In this document: positions 10,889 to 22,804 of the stretch, in pieces
How the letters are laid out: each line of letters opens with the position of its first letter
Numbering within the stretch: position 1 is the stretch's first letter
NCBI GenBank assembly: GCA_028023455.1
Contig: JAQFVV010000028.1
Coordinates: 1,497,501 to 1,561,500 of the forward strand
From: Epiperipatus broadwayi
Taxonomy: Eukaryota > Onychophora > Udeonychophora > Euonychophora > Peripatidae
Direction of reading: 5' to 3'
DNA length: 64,000 nt
Translations under genes and position numbers: made by a program
The notes under the pieces: model-generated
The model's database searches: none
What the model was told of the DNA's origin: nothing
Seen by the model: only the letters and a program-made list of their open reading frames with translations

Positions 10889-11640
10889 CATGAAAGCAGT
10901 TAAGACTTAAACAATAGCAATATCAATAACAATCAACAATCTCAATCTGTAGTCAAGGCAACCACCTTTCTTACAATATAGGTTGAAACCCACCTTTTTT
11001 ATGGTTCAATGTGTTTATATAAACATTAAAGATTGCAACTTGAATAAAAAGTGCAAATATTAATAAAAAAGTAGTTTAAATAAATGCTATCAAACAGGAA
11101 AATATGACCAGTTCTGAATGCAGACTAACAAGTAGTCAACTGTAAACTTCAAATTCCACTGGAACTATGTATAATGTAGATAATAAAGCTAATAATGGCT
11201 CAAGAATAGATATGTTTACATATGTAAATACCTGGAAGCAGTCAAAAGTTAAACAATATAAATATAAATAACAATTAACAATCTCAATCTGTAGTCATGG
11301 CAACCTCCTTGAAATAATAAAGGTGGAAATCCATCTTTCTTTATGATGTAATATGTTTAAATAGACACTAATAATTGCAACTTGACAAAAAATGAGATTA
11401 TTAAAAAAAATATATTTAAGTAAACCTTATTAAACAAGCAAATATAACCTTTTCTGAAAGTAGATTAACAAATAGTAATAATTATAATTTTCAAATTCCT
11501 CCGAAATGATGTATTAAGAGCTAATAACGCTCAAGTCTAGATAAGTTTACAAATGTAAATACATAAAAGTAGTCAACACTTAAATATAAACAATATTAAT
11601 AGGAATCAACAATCTCAATTTGTAGTCACTACACAAGAAT
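10889..11640 (-). repeat. tandem minisatellite block, ~336-bp period (2.3 units)
   Basis: ACAATCAACAATCTCAATCT-type segments followed by AGTCA.GGCAACC recur at about 10895, 11233 and 11565, giving a period near 336 bp. Each unit also carries GATTGCAACTTGA and a TCTGAA.G(C/T)AGA(C/T)TAACAA block. The same core forms the array at 60276-61225 in the opposite orientation and single or double copies at 36895-37290 and 51186-51260. Strand is assigned relative to the 60-kb array. Confidence 0.7.
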
Positions 11641-12079
11641 GAAGTAAGTTGCTAACTTATATTCAAAATTTTACTTGAATATAATTTTTCCTAGTGTCTT
11701 TGCTTTTCATGACTTAAATCTCTACCCAAAAAAATCATTCACAAAATGATGTTTATATTCTCACTATAAACATTGAGTAAATGTTTTGCCTAGATAATGG
11801 GTTTGAGGTGATCATTATATGCCTTTTTATGCATCTCTCTCAAAAATAAATAATATTTAAAGCTTCAATATTTTTTTGCCTATAATCTTTCCACAATATA
11901 ATTAAGAATTTAGCTCCAAACCAGTTTCATGCACATTTATAAAAACTGGTAATGCACAATCTCTCATGAAGATGAATTCTTATTTGTTCAATTAATATTT
12001 TTGATTTCTCATATTTACTATTGATGCACCTGGTGGATTTTTTTGGAAAAGCTCAATCTTATACTTTTGCATAAAATCG
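11641..12079. other. AT-rich spacer, nothing recognised
   Basis: No coding or repeat signal is supported. Confidence 0.4.
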
Positions 12080-12910
12080 TTATATTACTCTAAACTCAAT
12101 ACATTGAACTTTATTTCTTTTTAATTTAATATTATAAATGAGAAATATTCTAAACAAATCATATTTTAATTTTATAATTATTTAAAAACTGAGTTGAAAA
12201 TAAAAAACAACAGAAGTAAATATCTGCAATGACATTAATGTAAACACTTTAAGAAAATAAACATTTTTTTATTTTATTTAAAGATTGTTTTTTTTTTTTG
12301 AAAGTGAATGAGTGTAAGTGGATTTATAATAAATGTATCAAATTCTGCTTTAAAATCTGATATTTGTTTTATAATTATTAAAATATTTGAAAAAATATTA
12401 GCACCATATCAATTTTGATATGTGATAAAGTTACATAGTGAGTTTCACATAAAGCATGGACAAACTTATGTTACAATTGTCATTGTTAATATTATGGTCA
12501 AACTTCTATTTATAGAAATAAAATATAAATGAATATAATTAAATTGAATAGGTACATTCATTTTCTTTTAAGTTTTAGTGTGTAAAAATATTCATGAATA
12601 GTTAATAAAGAAGCAAAAAAACATTTTTTATTCCAAAAACTTTGGATAATGAGACCAGAAAAGAAGAAACACCCTTAACTTTCAAGAACATTAGAGTAAA
12701 AACAATTGACATTTACTGACTGTTCATAAGATACTGACCTCTTCAGATTTTTAAATTAAAAAACTCATTAATAACAGTATTGCAGAATCTACATTATAAA
12801 GAAAACAATGTAATACTATTTATGATACTAGCAAATAACAGAGATCTAAACCAGAGGAACTACCATGCTTTTTTAACTACACACAGCAATGGTCACCAAA
12901 TATGAGAGGT
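12080..12910 (+). repeat. dispersed repeat, copy 1 (pair with 20280-21175)
   Basis: Shared landmarks in the same order in both copies: TTTCTTTTTAATTTAA, a long T-run followed by TGAAA.TGAGTG, GAGTTTCACAT, ACTGACCTCTTCAGAT versus GCTGACATCTTCAAAT, AGAATCTACATTAT and AGGAACTACCATGCTTTTTT. The copies are strongly diverged. Copy 1 lacks the ~310-bp LINE fragment found inside copy 2. Confidence 0.55.
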
Positions 12911-13457
12911 AACAACTTAATGTAAATAACATTCAGCAATCAATTAATATGTTTGCAATCACTGTAGACTCTAAATAAAAAATATTCAAGTCAACATGTG
13001 TTTGTGAGGAGAAAAATGGTGACAGATATATTTGACAGTAAAGTGAAAGAAATACATATATTTATATTCTTGAAATTAATTTTAAAATTGTTTTTTATAA
13101 GTGAAAAAAACTGATATATGCTAATGTCACTGCAGAGATGCAATTTTTTATCTTTAACTTTATATTTAAATTTTCATTTATCGAAAATAATCCAGAAAAT
13201 AGAATAAAACTTCAAGATAATTGTGGACTGGGGTAAATCAGATCTAACACATTTCCTAAATTAGGCAAAGACAGTTTGTGAATACTTATGATACTCATTA
13301 GAATAGTGATAATATATGTGAAGTAAAATGTCTGTTTAGACAAAAATTTCTATACAAATAATTATGCCAAGGGTCTCTTTTAGCCACATTAAACATTCTA
13401 TCTGAAACTATTATGTATCTTTATAGTCACCTATTTTTTAAAAAATTGGTTTTTTCA
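12911..13457. other. AT-rich spacer, nothing recognised
   Basis: No supported gene or repeat. Confidence 0.4.
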
Positions 13458-13975
<518 letters not shown>

Positions 13976-14149
13976 AAATTAAATAGAAAGATTTGTATTT
14001 CAAATTTTTATTCTTTATTTATCCTCCACTCCATCTCAAACAATGGAAAACACATGTATGACAAATAATGTCTACATGGATCTTATTGCAATTTCAAGTA
14101 CACCAAAGAGCTTTGAAGATTCCATCAATGGTCTTTCAATGAAATAGAT

Positions 14150-14310
14150 GGTGAAATTGTTGCAAAGGTGAGAATATTGAAGCCTGTCCATTAAAGTTTA
14201 AAAAATTGATAATTTAATATAAGCTGAGCACTGGTTGTATATATGTATGGGAGATTATGATTTGGCTGCTGTTCTGCAGTAAATATGTATCCTGGGGATC
14301 ATTTATCTCT
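14150..14310 (+). mobile_element. family IV hammerhead element, decayed copy
   Basis: GCCTGTCCATTAAAGTTT, a ..GAGCACT.. segment and a degenerate hammerhead region at 14250-14308 (GGCTGCTGTTCTGCAGT, AAATATGTATCCTGGGGATC) align with the elements at 38389-38775, 51286-51640 and the ribozyme at 5853. The CTGATGA box is lost, so it should not cleave. Confidence 0.55.
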
Positions 14311-17300
14311 TTCATATGTGTGTGATCATGTGTATCGTTTGTTTGAAATGGAGTAGAAGATGAATATAGACCCAAAATCCTAAGTTCAAATCCTCTAAAT
14401 TAATAACTCAATACCAGACCTGCATGGCAATTGTAAGAAAGTTAGTTGGTGTCAAAACTTTAGGATTTGAAGTTCAGACTCTATTTTTTTGAATAGTATA
14501 AAAAAGTTAATGGTAGTGGCTAGCTGGCTTTGAATCTTAAGTCTTTGCTAATAAATGCAAAGCTGATATTGATCTGGGAATATGATGAATATTATAGTAT
14601 TAACATTTAGGTTACATTGATTACAAAACACAATAGATGGCTCTGAAATAGGTGAAGATAACAGCTCTTGGATGTGAATTCCCAATTCTGTATATAATGT
14701 GTTTCCTTATTTATTAAAGTATCTTTATATCTGCACTATTCTATTTTTTCAAAACAAATATCTTCCCCCTTTTTATTATTCTGTAGTACTCTTCCTTTAG
14801 ATTATCTTTATATGTTTTCCTACTACTTCACACTTCTTTAAAAAAAAAAAAAATCCATATCTTTTAAATTATTTTCAAAAAAACTTCGACCTACCTAATT
14901 ATAATCTTTTTCTTTATCACAAAATGAATAATGTGATATAAAAAGACTTTTTTTAAAGCAGAGTCAGACATTTTCGTAAGCCAAACGCCCTATTAAATGC
15001 CTAATTAACCTGCTTTTGCCTCCAAATCTACTATATTCATTACGAAATCATCACCAAATTACTTTTCTCGTTCTGATTTATTTCTTTTCCCCTCCTACTT
15101 TCATTTTAATAAAAGTTGTTTTGATAGTTTCAGTAATCCTTATTCATACTCTTCAATTTCTTTACAAAAACTTAAAAAAAAAAATCATATAATCTCTATC
15201 TCTGTCAGTCTCTTGTCTTTAAATTTCTCCCACACTTCATGCAATTTAATCTGATTAGCTTTCACATCATACAAAAATAAGTGTTCAATACTTTCTCTTC
15301 CAATGTGGAATAAATCGAACATCTTTATATTTACCCACACACATGCACATTCATATGTAACAATAAGTAATGTCCTTGCTATTTTTTTCTTTTTATGAAA
15401 GTAATATTTCTCAATTTTAAAGTAATTTTTAATGCTTCATTTTCTTAAGGACATTTAAAATAAAAAAAGAAAATTTCAGTGGAAGCCTCAGTAAAATTAC
15501 AAAAAAGAGAGAGAGGGAGAGAAGAAGAGAGAGAGAGGGAGAGAGTGAGATGAAGAGGGGGACAGAAGAGAGAGAGAGAGAGGGAGGGAGAGAGAAAGAG
15601 AGGAGAGAAAGAGTGAAAGGCGAAAAACTTAATATTACAAATAACTAACGTAACGCACACGTATATTTATTGACACAAACTAATAGCAAAATTTATATAA
15701 AAACTTTATGTAAAGAATCGTAATAAAAATTATGTATATACAAATATATAATTTGGGTGTATTTATTGCTTCCTTTTTCTACTTGATAATATTATTGTTA
15801 AGAATGGCTTAAAATTTGAACAGAATACTAAATGTAGTTAATATCTACTATAGAAAACATCCATCATTCTTAATTGAAAATAGTGGGCTCGCTGCGAACT
15901 GACAGTAATTTAATATTTGATACAGTTAATAATTATAGAGTTAAGACTAGTTTATTAAATTATATTATTGTCACATACAGATGAAAAGACACATTGACAA
16001 ATGGATTGCCAGACAAACAGTAGATAAAAAGGCATACAAACATAAAATACAAAGCCGTAATTAAAAAAAAAAAAACAGAAATTGATTGTGCGATTAAAAC
16101 TTAACTTTATTATACATTAACTCTTTTAATAGAGTACTATAATCACGTGATAACACTTGACAACATGCTCATGTACCTTATATATTAAATATATAGACAC
16201 AGGTATATAATAAGCCTGTGCTTCAGTTATTAGTATTTTTGCATTACTTGCTATCCTTTTTATATATGATTTTTTCGAGCATAAAATTGTTGAATCTTGG
16301 GAAAACATTATTAATTATTTAAATTAGATCTAGTTTTTATTGAACGTTGCTTTTATAGCAATAGTTATCAAAATATTTACAAACAAACAAATTACTGTAT
16401 ATCAAAATATTACTAAATTACACCTGATAATCTATCAATCTGTAAAATGGATAACAGATCGATTCCTTTCATATATATATATTTCATAAACTAAACTTCC
16501 AAGCATCAATTGAATTAAACGTTTAAACATGTGGGTATTAGCATCAGAAATAACCCAAGTGGGGTTTTATTTCAAGAAAAAATATACATACTAAGAGAGG
16601 CCTATGAGTTAATTTTTTCCCTAGGGGAATAACTTATTAAATTATGAAGTTCAATTCAGAAGTTCAGCGACTTAATTTAAATGATTAATTATATAGATTA
16701 ATCATAACATATATATTCCTTGTAGTCTGATGTATAATATTCTACTTGGTGTTGTTAAAATGGCCATAAATTGTCTCCAACCAATATTAAATATTTATCA
16801 ATTTACATCAAAAGGTAAAATATTATGTATATATATAATGGTAAACAAAGAAAATAAGAAGTCGTCTTACACGGAATGTGCAGAAACATATCACACGACC
16901 ACTATCACCTGATCCCAGGTTTCACATTTCTATTCATTAACAAAATATTTTTCGTCCTATTTTATACCATCTATTGTTAACTTTAATAGATGTTAGTAAT
17001 CCTCAATAAACTCTTATCCTGTGCTGACCTATTCAAATATAGCAACACAGCATCTATTGATTACAGAAGCTTACTTTAGATTGCCTATGAGTAAAGAGAA
17101 TAAATGTGATTACTAATGTGAAAAGGTATCATTTTGTTAAAATTATCTCAAACTAATCATTGCCGAAATCAAACTCTGGCAATAGTTGACCCTACTGACC
17201 TACATAAATAGTCAGCTGTTATGAATACCTGTTAAAAATAATAAATTAAGAAATTCTCATGATTTTAATTTGATACCTGTAAATAATAGCAACACCATTT

Positions 17301-17329
17301 AGTCCAACAATTATGTAAAAATTCACAGA
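14311..17329. other. AT-rich DNA with a GA-rich tract (15505-15620)
   Basis: About 115 bp of impure (GA)n lie at 15505-15620, giving the serine-leucine frame at 15445-15660 on the minus strand, which is an artefact. The 60-residue frames at 16126-16308 and 16730-16912 show no motif. No gene is supported. Confidence 0.4.
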
Positions 17330-17645
17330 GGCTAAACCCTCCATACAGTAGTGCCAGTCCATGCAAGCCAGTGAAATCAATGGATGCAAGTAGGTTTGTG
17401 CATAAAATTGCTATCTAGTGCCTACTCATCCAATATACCCAGAATAGTTTATAGTTTGTGGCTTCTATCAGTGATCGGCCTTGGATTTCAGAGCACCACA
17501 CCTAGATCTTAGGATCTAATGCAACCCTCCAGCAGATGAGTAGGAACTAGTTAGAGATTTTATGCAAAAACTTTTTTGCATCCATTGATTACTCTGGCTT
17601 GCACTGAGTGGCACTTCTGTATGGAGAGTTTAGCATCAGTGTAAA
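17330..17645. mobile_element. palindromic family III element (decayed hammerhead-like core)
   Basis: The left end CTAAACCCTCCATACAG...CAATGGATGC (about 17332-17388) is the reverse complement of the right end (about 17577-17636). A GCCTACTCATCCAATAT segment and its inverted partner GATGAGTAGGAACTAG lie inside. A hammerhead-like region at 17440-17485 (minus) reads CTGATAG...AAGCCACAAAC..TAAAC, with core bases changed. Other copies: 19175-19260, 52125-52200, 55640-55865 and 56040-56410. Confidence 0.65.
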
Positions 17646-18059
17646 TAGCTTGTGTAAGTATAAAGAATGGTGATCATGTGATGTGTATATAAAAATTCTT
17701 AACATACTTTATAATAATAAATGTGAAGAGAATTCAGATCCAATGATCAGGTGTTTATATTTTTATGGCTGATATATTGCATGAAAAATTGACCAATCAT
17801 TCTGAGTATTCAGAGACAACTTCCTTCATTATCTACTTTGAAGCAATGCCAATAATTGATGGCAATATAATAGCTGTATGACATTTAGTAATATTGTATT
17901 TTATTATGTATTACGGAAACCATAAATAAAAAAATGCATAACATGGGAATAATTGGAAATAACATTTTTTTAATGTTGGATGTCCTAATTAAGATTTTAA
18001 TAATATAAAATCCTGATTTGTCTGATTAGCATATAGCCATATTAGAATATGATAATTTA

Positions 18060-18490
18060 CAGTGAGCAATAATAGTTTTTATTTGTGAATCTGAGGCTTG
18101 GCTGAGAAACTAGTACAGAGACTTCAAACCCTCAGTATGGAGACTGTATAAATAATGAGAGGTGTTCAAAAATACAATATATGAGTGAGAGAACAAGCAT
18201 GCATTACTGATGTCTTTCAAAGAACTAAAAGACTAAAGTGGACCTGGGTGGATAAATTGCTAAAAGATATGATACAGGATAGAATGTTGAAATCTTAAAC
18301 TAGATTGCAAGAGTTTGTAAAAGCCCTAGAAATAGACCACCTGTGAAATGGATGGATGAAATAAGAAAGTGTGCTGGGTTGACATGGAGAAGAGAGGCTA
18401 GAAATCAGAGAAATTGAATTAAACTGGAAGAGATCTTCATCCTACAGCAGATTGATAATTGTTGAAATTGATGTTGTTGATGAATAATGC
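18060..18490 (+). pseudogene. LINE ORF2 C-terminal fragment
   Basis: Broken frames give ESEAWLRN, QRLQTLSMETV, LKWTWVDKLLKDM, RPPVKWMDEIRKCAG and TWRREARNQRN, the usual end of a LINE ORF2 (WxGH..R, GRPxxxWxDxI, RxxWR). It is followed by a TTGATGTTGTTGATGAAT tail. It matches 26540-26985 and 53750-54115 over its whole length. Frameshifts and stops make it dead. Confidence 0.75.
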
Positions 18491-18564
18491 TAAATATTCA
18501 CATTGTTAACACTAAATGGGACAGCAATATAAGTCATGTAGGTTTGTGATGATGATGTTTTATT

Positions 18565-18815
18565 TGTATTTATATAGTGGACTATTTCCATCTTCTAATA
18601 TGACTATTGGATGTCTTTAGAAAAATTCAACTTTATTTAAATATTCCAAATACATCAAACTGTTAGTAACAGCACACAGATTAGTATATGCACAACACTT
18701 CAAGAGATATTATTCTACCCTCATCTTCAAGCATTGCTGGCCTGATCAGTGACAGTACTAGCAATGGAATCGAATCTACATTCTTAGATTCATGAGTATT
18801 GAAATTTAGTTGGAA
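18565..18815 (-). mobile_element. tRNA-derived SINE, minus copy of an inverted pair
   Basis: Starts with GTGGACTATTTCCATCTTCT and continues through TTTATTTAAATATTCCAAAT and GCTGGCCTGATCAGTGACAG to a B-box-like ATCGAAT segment. It is the reverse complement of the SINE beginning at 18868, about 50 bp away. Confidence 0.75.
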
Positions 18816-18867
18816 AAATCAGGAGGAACCTTATAGATAAGTATATGACATTTCTATTGACTCCTGA

Positions 18868-19140
18868 CTTTGGCAGGATGGCTCAGTTGGTTAGAGCTTT
18901 ACCTTAAAATTCAATTCTCAATAATCTAGGGGTCCAGATTCAATTCTCATGCTAGTACTGTCACTGGTCAGGCCAGCAACATCTGAAAAAGAAGAGATAA
19001 TAATACCTCTCAAAACATTGTGCATATACTAACCTTGTGCTACTATTAACAGTTGAATGTAATTTGGAATATTTAAATAAAGTTAAATTTTTTAAAGACA
19101 TTCAATACTCATGTTAGACGATGGAAATAGTCTAATATAT
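18868..19140 (+). mobile_element. tRNA-derived SINE with A and B boxes
   Basis: The head has an A-box match TGGCTCAGTTGG (18879-18890) and a B-box match GGTCCAGATTCAATTC (18931-18946), the RNA polymerase III promoter layout of a tRNA. The body contains CACTGGTCAGGCCAGCAACA and ends in TTTAAAGACATTCAATA..GATGGAAATAGTC. Related copies sit at 8040, 18565 and 28240. It is transcribed from its own internal promoter if active; the body depends on a LINE partner for mobility. Confidence 0.8.
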
Positions 19141-19174
19141 AAATACAATGTACACAATTTTTAGGTAGCATAGA

Positions 19175-19260
19175 AGCTATTAAAACAGGCAAAACTCTCC
19201 ATACAGTAGTAACACTCAGTGCAAGCCAGAGTAATCAATGGATGCCAGAAGGCTTGTATA
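19175..19260 (+). mobile_element. family III element, left-end fragment
   Basis: AAACAGGCAAAACTCTCCAT, CACTCAGTGCAAGCCAGAG and AATCAATGGATGCCAGAAGG match the left end of the family III palindromes. The rest is missing. Confidence 0.65.
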
Positions 19261-19868
19261 CCATATGATGCTTAGTGGAGCAGAAAAGCTGTAGTAAAAT
19301 ATATATCATATATAAGGATAGTATTATAAGTGTCTCATCAATATTTCATTTATGCTAATTGCATTAGCTTGTAATTAAATCATCAAATTGTGAAGAAGAT
19401 TAACCTGATAGAATTATGGATGTATATGTCTTTAGTATGTATATGTCTTCTCACCCATGTACTTTGAACATCTTCATTTCATTTTTTATCATAAATTTAT
19501 ATCTTGATGGATCTCGTATTTATAAAAAAAATATTAAATAAATGTTAAGACAAACATCAAATAGCTATCTGTGAATCAAAAATCTTGAAAACCTTCCTTG
19601 TATAGATAATCAATGGTATAAAAAATATTTATTAAATTAATCCAATAATAGCAATTTGATGTACAAGTATAAAAACACTGTCACTTACAGTTATTATACC
19701 ATTGACTTCTGTTAAACACTTTCAAGATTACTACTAATCATTCATTAGATTAGATATTATAATTTTCTACTTCTTCTTTTCCTATGTATTGATTTATATT
19801 ATAACATATCATACCATTTACACCTTTTTAGACACTTTATCAATACTTTTATTTGAATTATTTGTATT

Positions 19869-19912
19869 ACACTAACAGTTTCAATTGTCCTGCAGTCATC
19901 ATCAGAGTTCTT
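19869..19912 (-). ncRNA. hammerhead core, family I, partly decayed
   Basis: CTGATGA (19905-19899) and GAAA (19882-19879) are intact. Between them, stem II is weakened because TTGTCC replaces the expected partner strand (a CG to TG change), leaving fewer pairs. Confidence 0.5.
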
Positions 19913-19929
19913 GTTGGTAATAGAATCAA

Positions 19930-19983
19930 CAAGAACTCTGATGATGACTGCAGAACAGTCGAAACTGTCAGTGTAATACAAAT
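19930..19983 (+). ncRNA. hammerhead core, family I, best preserved copy
   Basis: CTGATGA 19938-19944, one unpaired T, stem II GACTG (19946-19950) with CAGTC (19956-19960), loop CAGAA, GAAA 19961-19964. Stem III is A-U plus C-G around a single T, and the cleavage triplet is GUC (19967-19969). Stem I begins with ACT (19935-19937) pairing AGT (19970-19972). Apart from the extra base before stem II, all core residues are present. Confidence 0.65.
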
Positions 19984-20279
19984 AATACAAATAAAAGTAT
20001 TGATAAAGTGTCTAAAAAGGTGTAAATGGTTTGATAGATTAGATATTGTAAAATTATTTCTATGTCAGATGTAACTGAAATTTTAGTTAAGGATTAATAT
20101 ATCAGTTTTTTTATATATAAATCCATAAAGTAAATAACTTATTTTTATTTTTTCTTATGTAATATCTTCTTTAAATATACTTAAAATTTCCACCTTACCA
20201 CACATTGTTAATCATTTAAAATACTGACATTTTTGAATGCTCTACCTAGTCAGAGATTTTGAAAATTGTCATCAATTCT

Positions 20280-21175
20280 GTGTACAAACTTTATTTTATA
20301 CTAAAATTCAATAGATTAAACTGATTTCTTTTTAATTTAAATTTATAAATTAATATTATTCTAAAAGTCACATTTACCCCTTGTAAATATTTAAAAGCAG
20401 ACTTGTAAATAAGAATAATGTACCCATCAACAAAGTTATTGTTGCGAATGTCTCTCTGGATCTTAGGGATGCTCTTTCTGTTTGTAATACTCTCAAGAAG
20501 GGATCTTTTGCAGCAATAAGATTATCTATCTTTATAACAATTTCTTTATGGATGACACATTGCAGGCTAATCTTTGGTCATTCTCAGGACTCAGCTCTAA
20601 CTGTCTTTATCAAGCTCCTTGACCAGGTCAAGCAGCGAGTCTCTCGGCTTTTGCCGGTGAGTCTACATGATGATACTTGGGTGAAAGTTTCATTTTCCTT
20701 TTAATATTATTAAGATATCTTTTTCTCGGTATTGACATTTTCAAATTTCATTCTCAATGCTATGTAAATTTTTATAAAGTTTAACTGTATATTAAAAAAA
20801 AATTATTGTAAATACTCTTTCAGAAAATGAACAAATTCTTTTTTATTTTAAGTTTTTTTTTGAAACTGAGTGAATAGAAATGAGAACACCATATTAATTT
20901 TGACAATTGATGATTTTAGTGATGAGTTTCACATGATGGTGAAAATAAAGATTTCCCCTAAGAATAAGAGGTAAGATTCATATTGATTGACAGTTCAAAA
21001 GTTGCTGACATCTTCAAATACTTGACTTGAATTAAAAAATCAATAAAGACAGTATGGGGGAATCTACATTATTTAAAAAAAAACCATATGTTAATACAAG
21101 TTACAGAAATATTAAAGCAGCATTCTAAAGCTATGGAACTATCATACTTTTTTTGAGAGGAACCCCTAATGATTT
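20280..21175 (+). repeat. dispersed repeat, copy 2, interrupted by a LINE fragment
   Basis: Diverged partner of 12080-12910. The match runs to about 20395, is interrupted, and resumes after about 20705 (T-run then TGAAACTGAGTG, GATGAGTTTCACATGATGG, GAATCTACATTAT, GGAACTATCATACTTTTTTT). Confidence 0.55.
20395..20705 (+). pseudogene. LINE ORF2 C-terminal fragment nested in the dispersed repeat
   Basis: An open stretch without its own start encodes NVPINKVIVANVSLDLRD, then NTLKKGSFAAIRLSIFITI, and a tail ending in IKLLDQVKQRVSRLLP before a stop at about 20703. The KKGSFxxIRL core is shared with the LINE fragment at 49787-50150 (KKGSFGNIRLATYV), so both come from one LINE family. It is less AT-rich than its surroundings. 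I considered a host exon because GTGAGT follows the final proline codon, but the similarity to the second fragment favours a transposon origin. Confidence 0.55.
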
Positions 21176-21904
21176 TAAATAAATATAAGAATGATTAAAG
21201 TATACTACATCAATAAAAACATCTAAAAAAGATAAGTAACTTATAAGATGCATTTCATGCTAAACTAGCATTCTTTAGTATTCCCAAATAATCTTTTGCT
21301 TTGTGTGGGTTATGGTTTTATCCCTTATATAAAAATAATTATACACTCATTTATCATTTATTATATAATCAGAAATAAACTACTTAAACGCATTAGACCA
21401 ATTTGGCATAAGAATGGGTTTCTTACTGCTATGCAATTTAATACAATAATTTGTAATATTTTAGAATAGCTTATAATAATGTAATTAACTATATAACATT
21501 TTTACAAGGATACTTTCATCTGTACTTCAAAAATGTGATTGCTAATTTTTATTAATTCCAGGTTTAAAGTCATGACTTTTCAAAAATAAATGCTTATTAC
21601 AAAACAGAAACTTTCTCTATTGTATGGAAAAAAAACAATTCAAGGTTAATACTAATTTTAGATATGGAATAAATACCCTTTCAATAAAATAAAAAAAACA
21701 TATTTGCTCCCACTCCCATTATATTGAAGAATATTTATTTTAATAATTAGAAATAAATATTTACTTTTGTCTTAATTTCAGATGTATTTTTTTGCTACTA
21801 TTTTGATAGATTGTAAACATATATTTACTTTATCTCTAGAGATTTTTAGTTTATATATTTGTTGCCAAAATTACATAGATATATTTAATGTTTGACACGA
21901 AATA

Positions 21905-22122
<218 letters not shown>

Positions 22123-22383
22123 TTAATTTAATTTAATAAACATATAATCTCCTTGTGATAAAAAAATCACGCATGGAGCTTAACAAAAGTACATGTGCAA
22201 ATAAAATATAAAAACATTAATATATAATAAAATAATTAAATAGAAATAAAAAGTTTTTCATTATCATCAATTATAATCCAGTCCATAATAAATTTTCTCA
22301 AAGTTTTTCTTGATAGGTCATTGACATTAAATTCAATGTTCCTTATAACAATCTTGTGAAATCTTGGACCAAGATAACATTTC

Positions 22384-22406
22384 TGATGATGATGATGATG
22401 ATGATG

Positions 22407-22460
<54 letters not shown>
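22384..22460. repeat. (GAT)n-(AAT)n microsatellite
   Basis: Eight GAT triplets pass into about seventeen AAT triplets. Confidence 0.95.
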
Positions 22461-22462
<2 letters not shown>

Positions 22463-22773
22463 GAATCTCAAAGTTTAATCAATATCATACCTATGTGCTA
22501 AACACACAACTCATAGTGCAAATCTAGATCAAGTTAAATTTGGACATTTTTCCAGATTGTACATAGCCTTAGTGTTTTTCTTGCTGATAGTCCACTTTTA
22601 GCTAACAATTAAATATTCAATTACTGTTGAGTAAATAGACATTTACCCATTTTTAGTTTGAGGGTACAAAAATAGTAAATCAGCACCTTCTAGTATTTGA
22701 TACCCATCTGAATAACACCTCCTTCAATGTTTCCAATCAGAAAAGTGCTAAGAAAATCTTTAAAGCATTAATC

Positions 22774-22804
<31 letters not shown>

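Larger units (their letters stand above)
19746..20047. mobile_element. palindromic family I hammerhead element with 13-bp target-site duplication, copy 2
   Basis: TAGATTAGATATT lies at 19746-19758 and 20035-20047, bounding a 276-bp element (19759-20034). Arms at about 19804-19906 and 19931-20033 are reverse complements around a short centre. The left ~45 bp (TTTTCTACTTCTTCTTTTCC) also occurs at 6252, left of copy 1. The two 60-70 residue frames on opposite strands here simply reflect the palindrome. The duplication length points to an endonuclease-primed retroposition event. Confidence 0.8.

Noticed and set aside
15445-15660. 71-residue minus frame with a hydrophobic start and serine-leucine repeats
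   Set aside because: The repeated part is a GA-rich tract; no conserved motif and no partner exons.
19799-20074. Two similar frames on opposite strands
   Set aside because: They mirror each other because the DNA is a palindrome; the hammerhead element explains the sequence better.
20620-20670. Possible host exon ending at a GTGAGT splice donor
   Set aside because: The upstream part shares KKGSFxxIRL with another LINE fragment, and no matching acceptor or neighbouring exon is visible.
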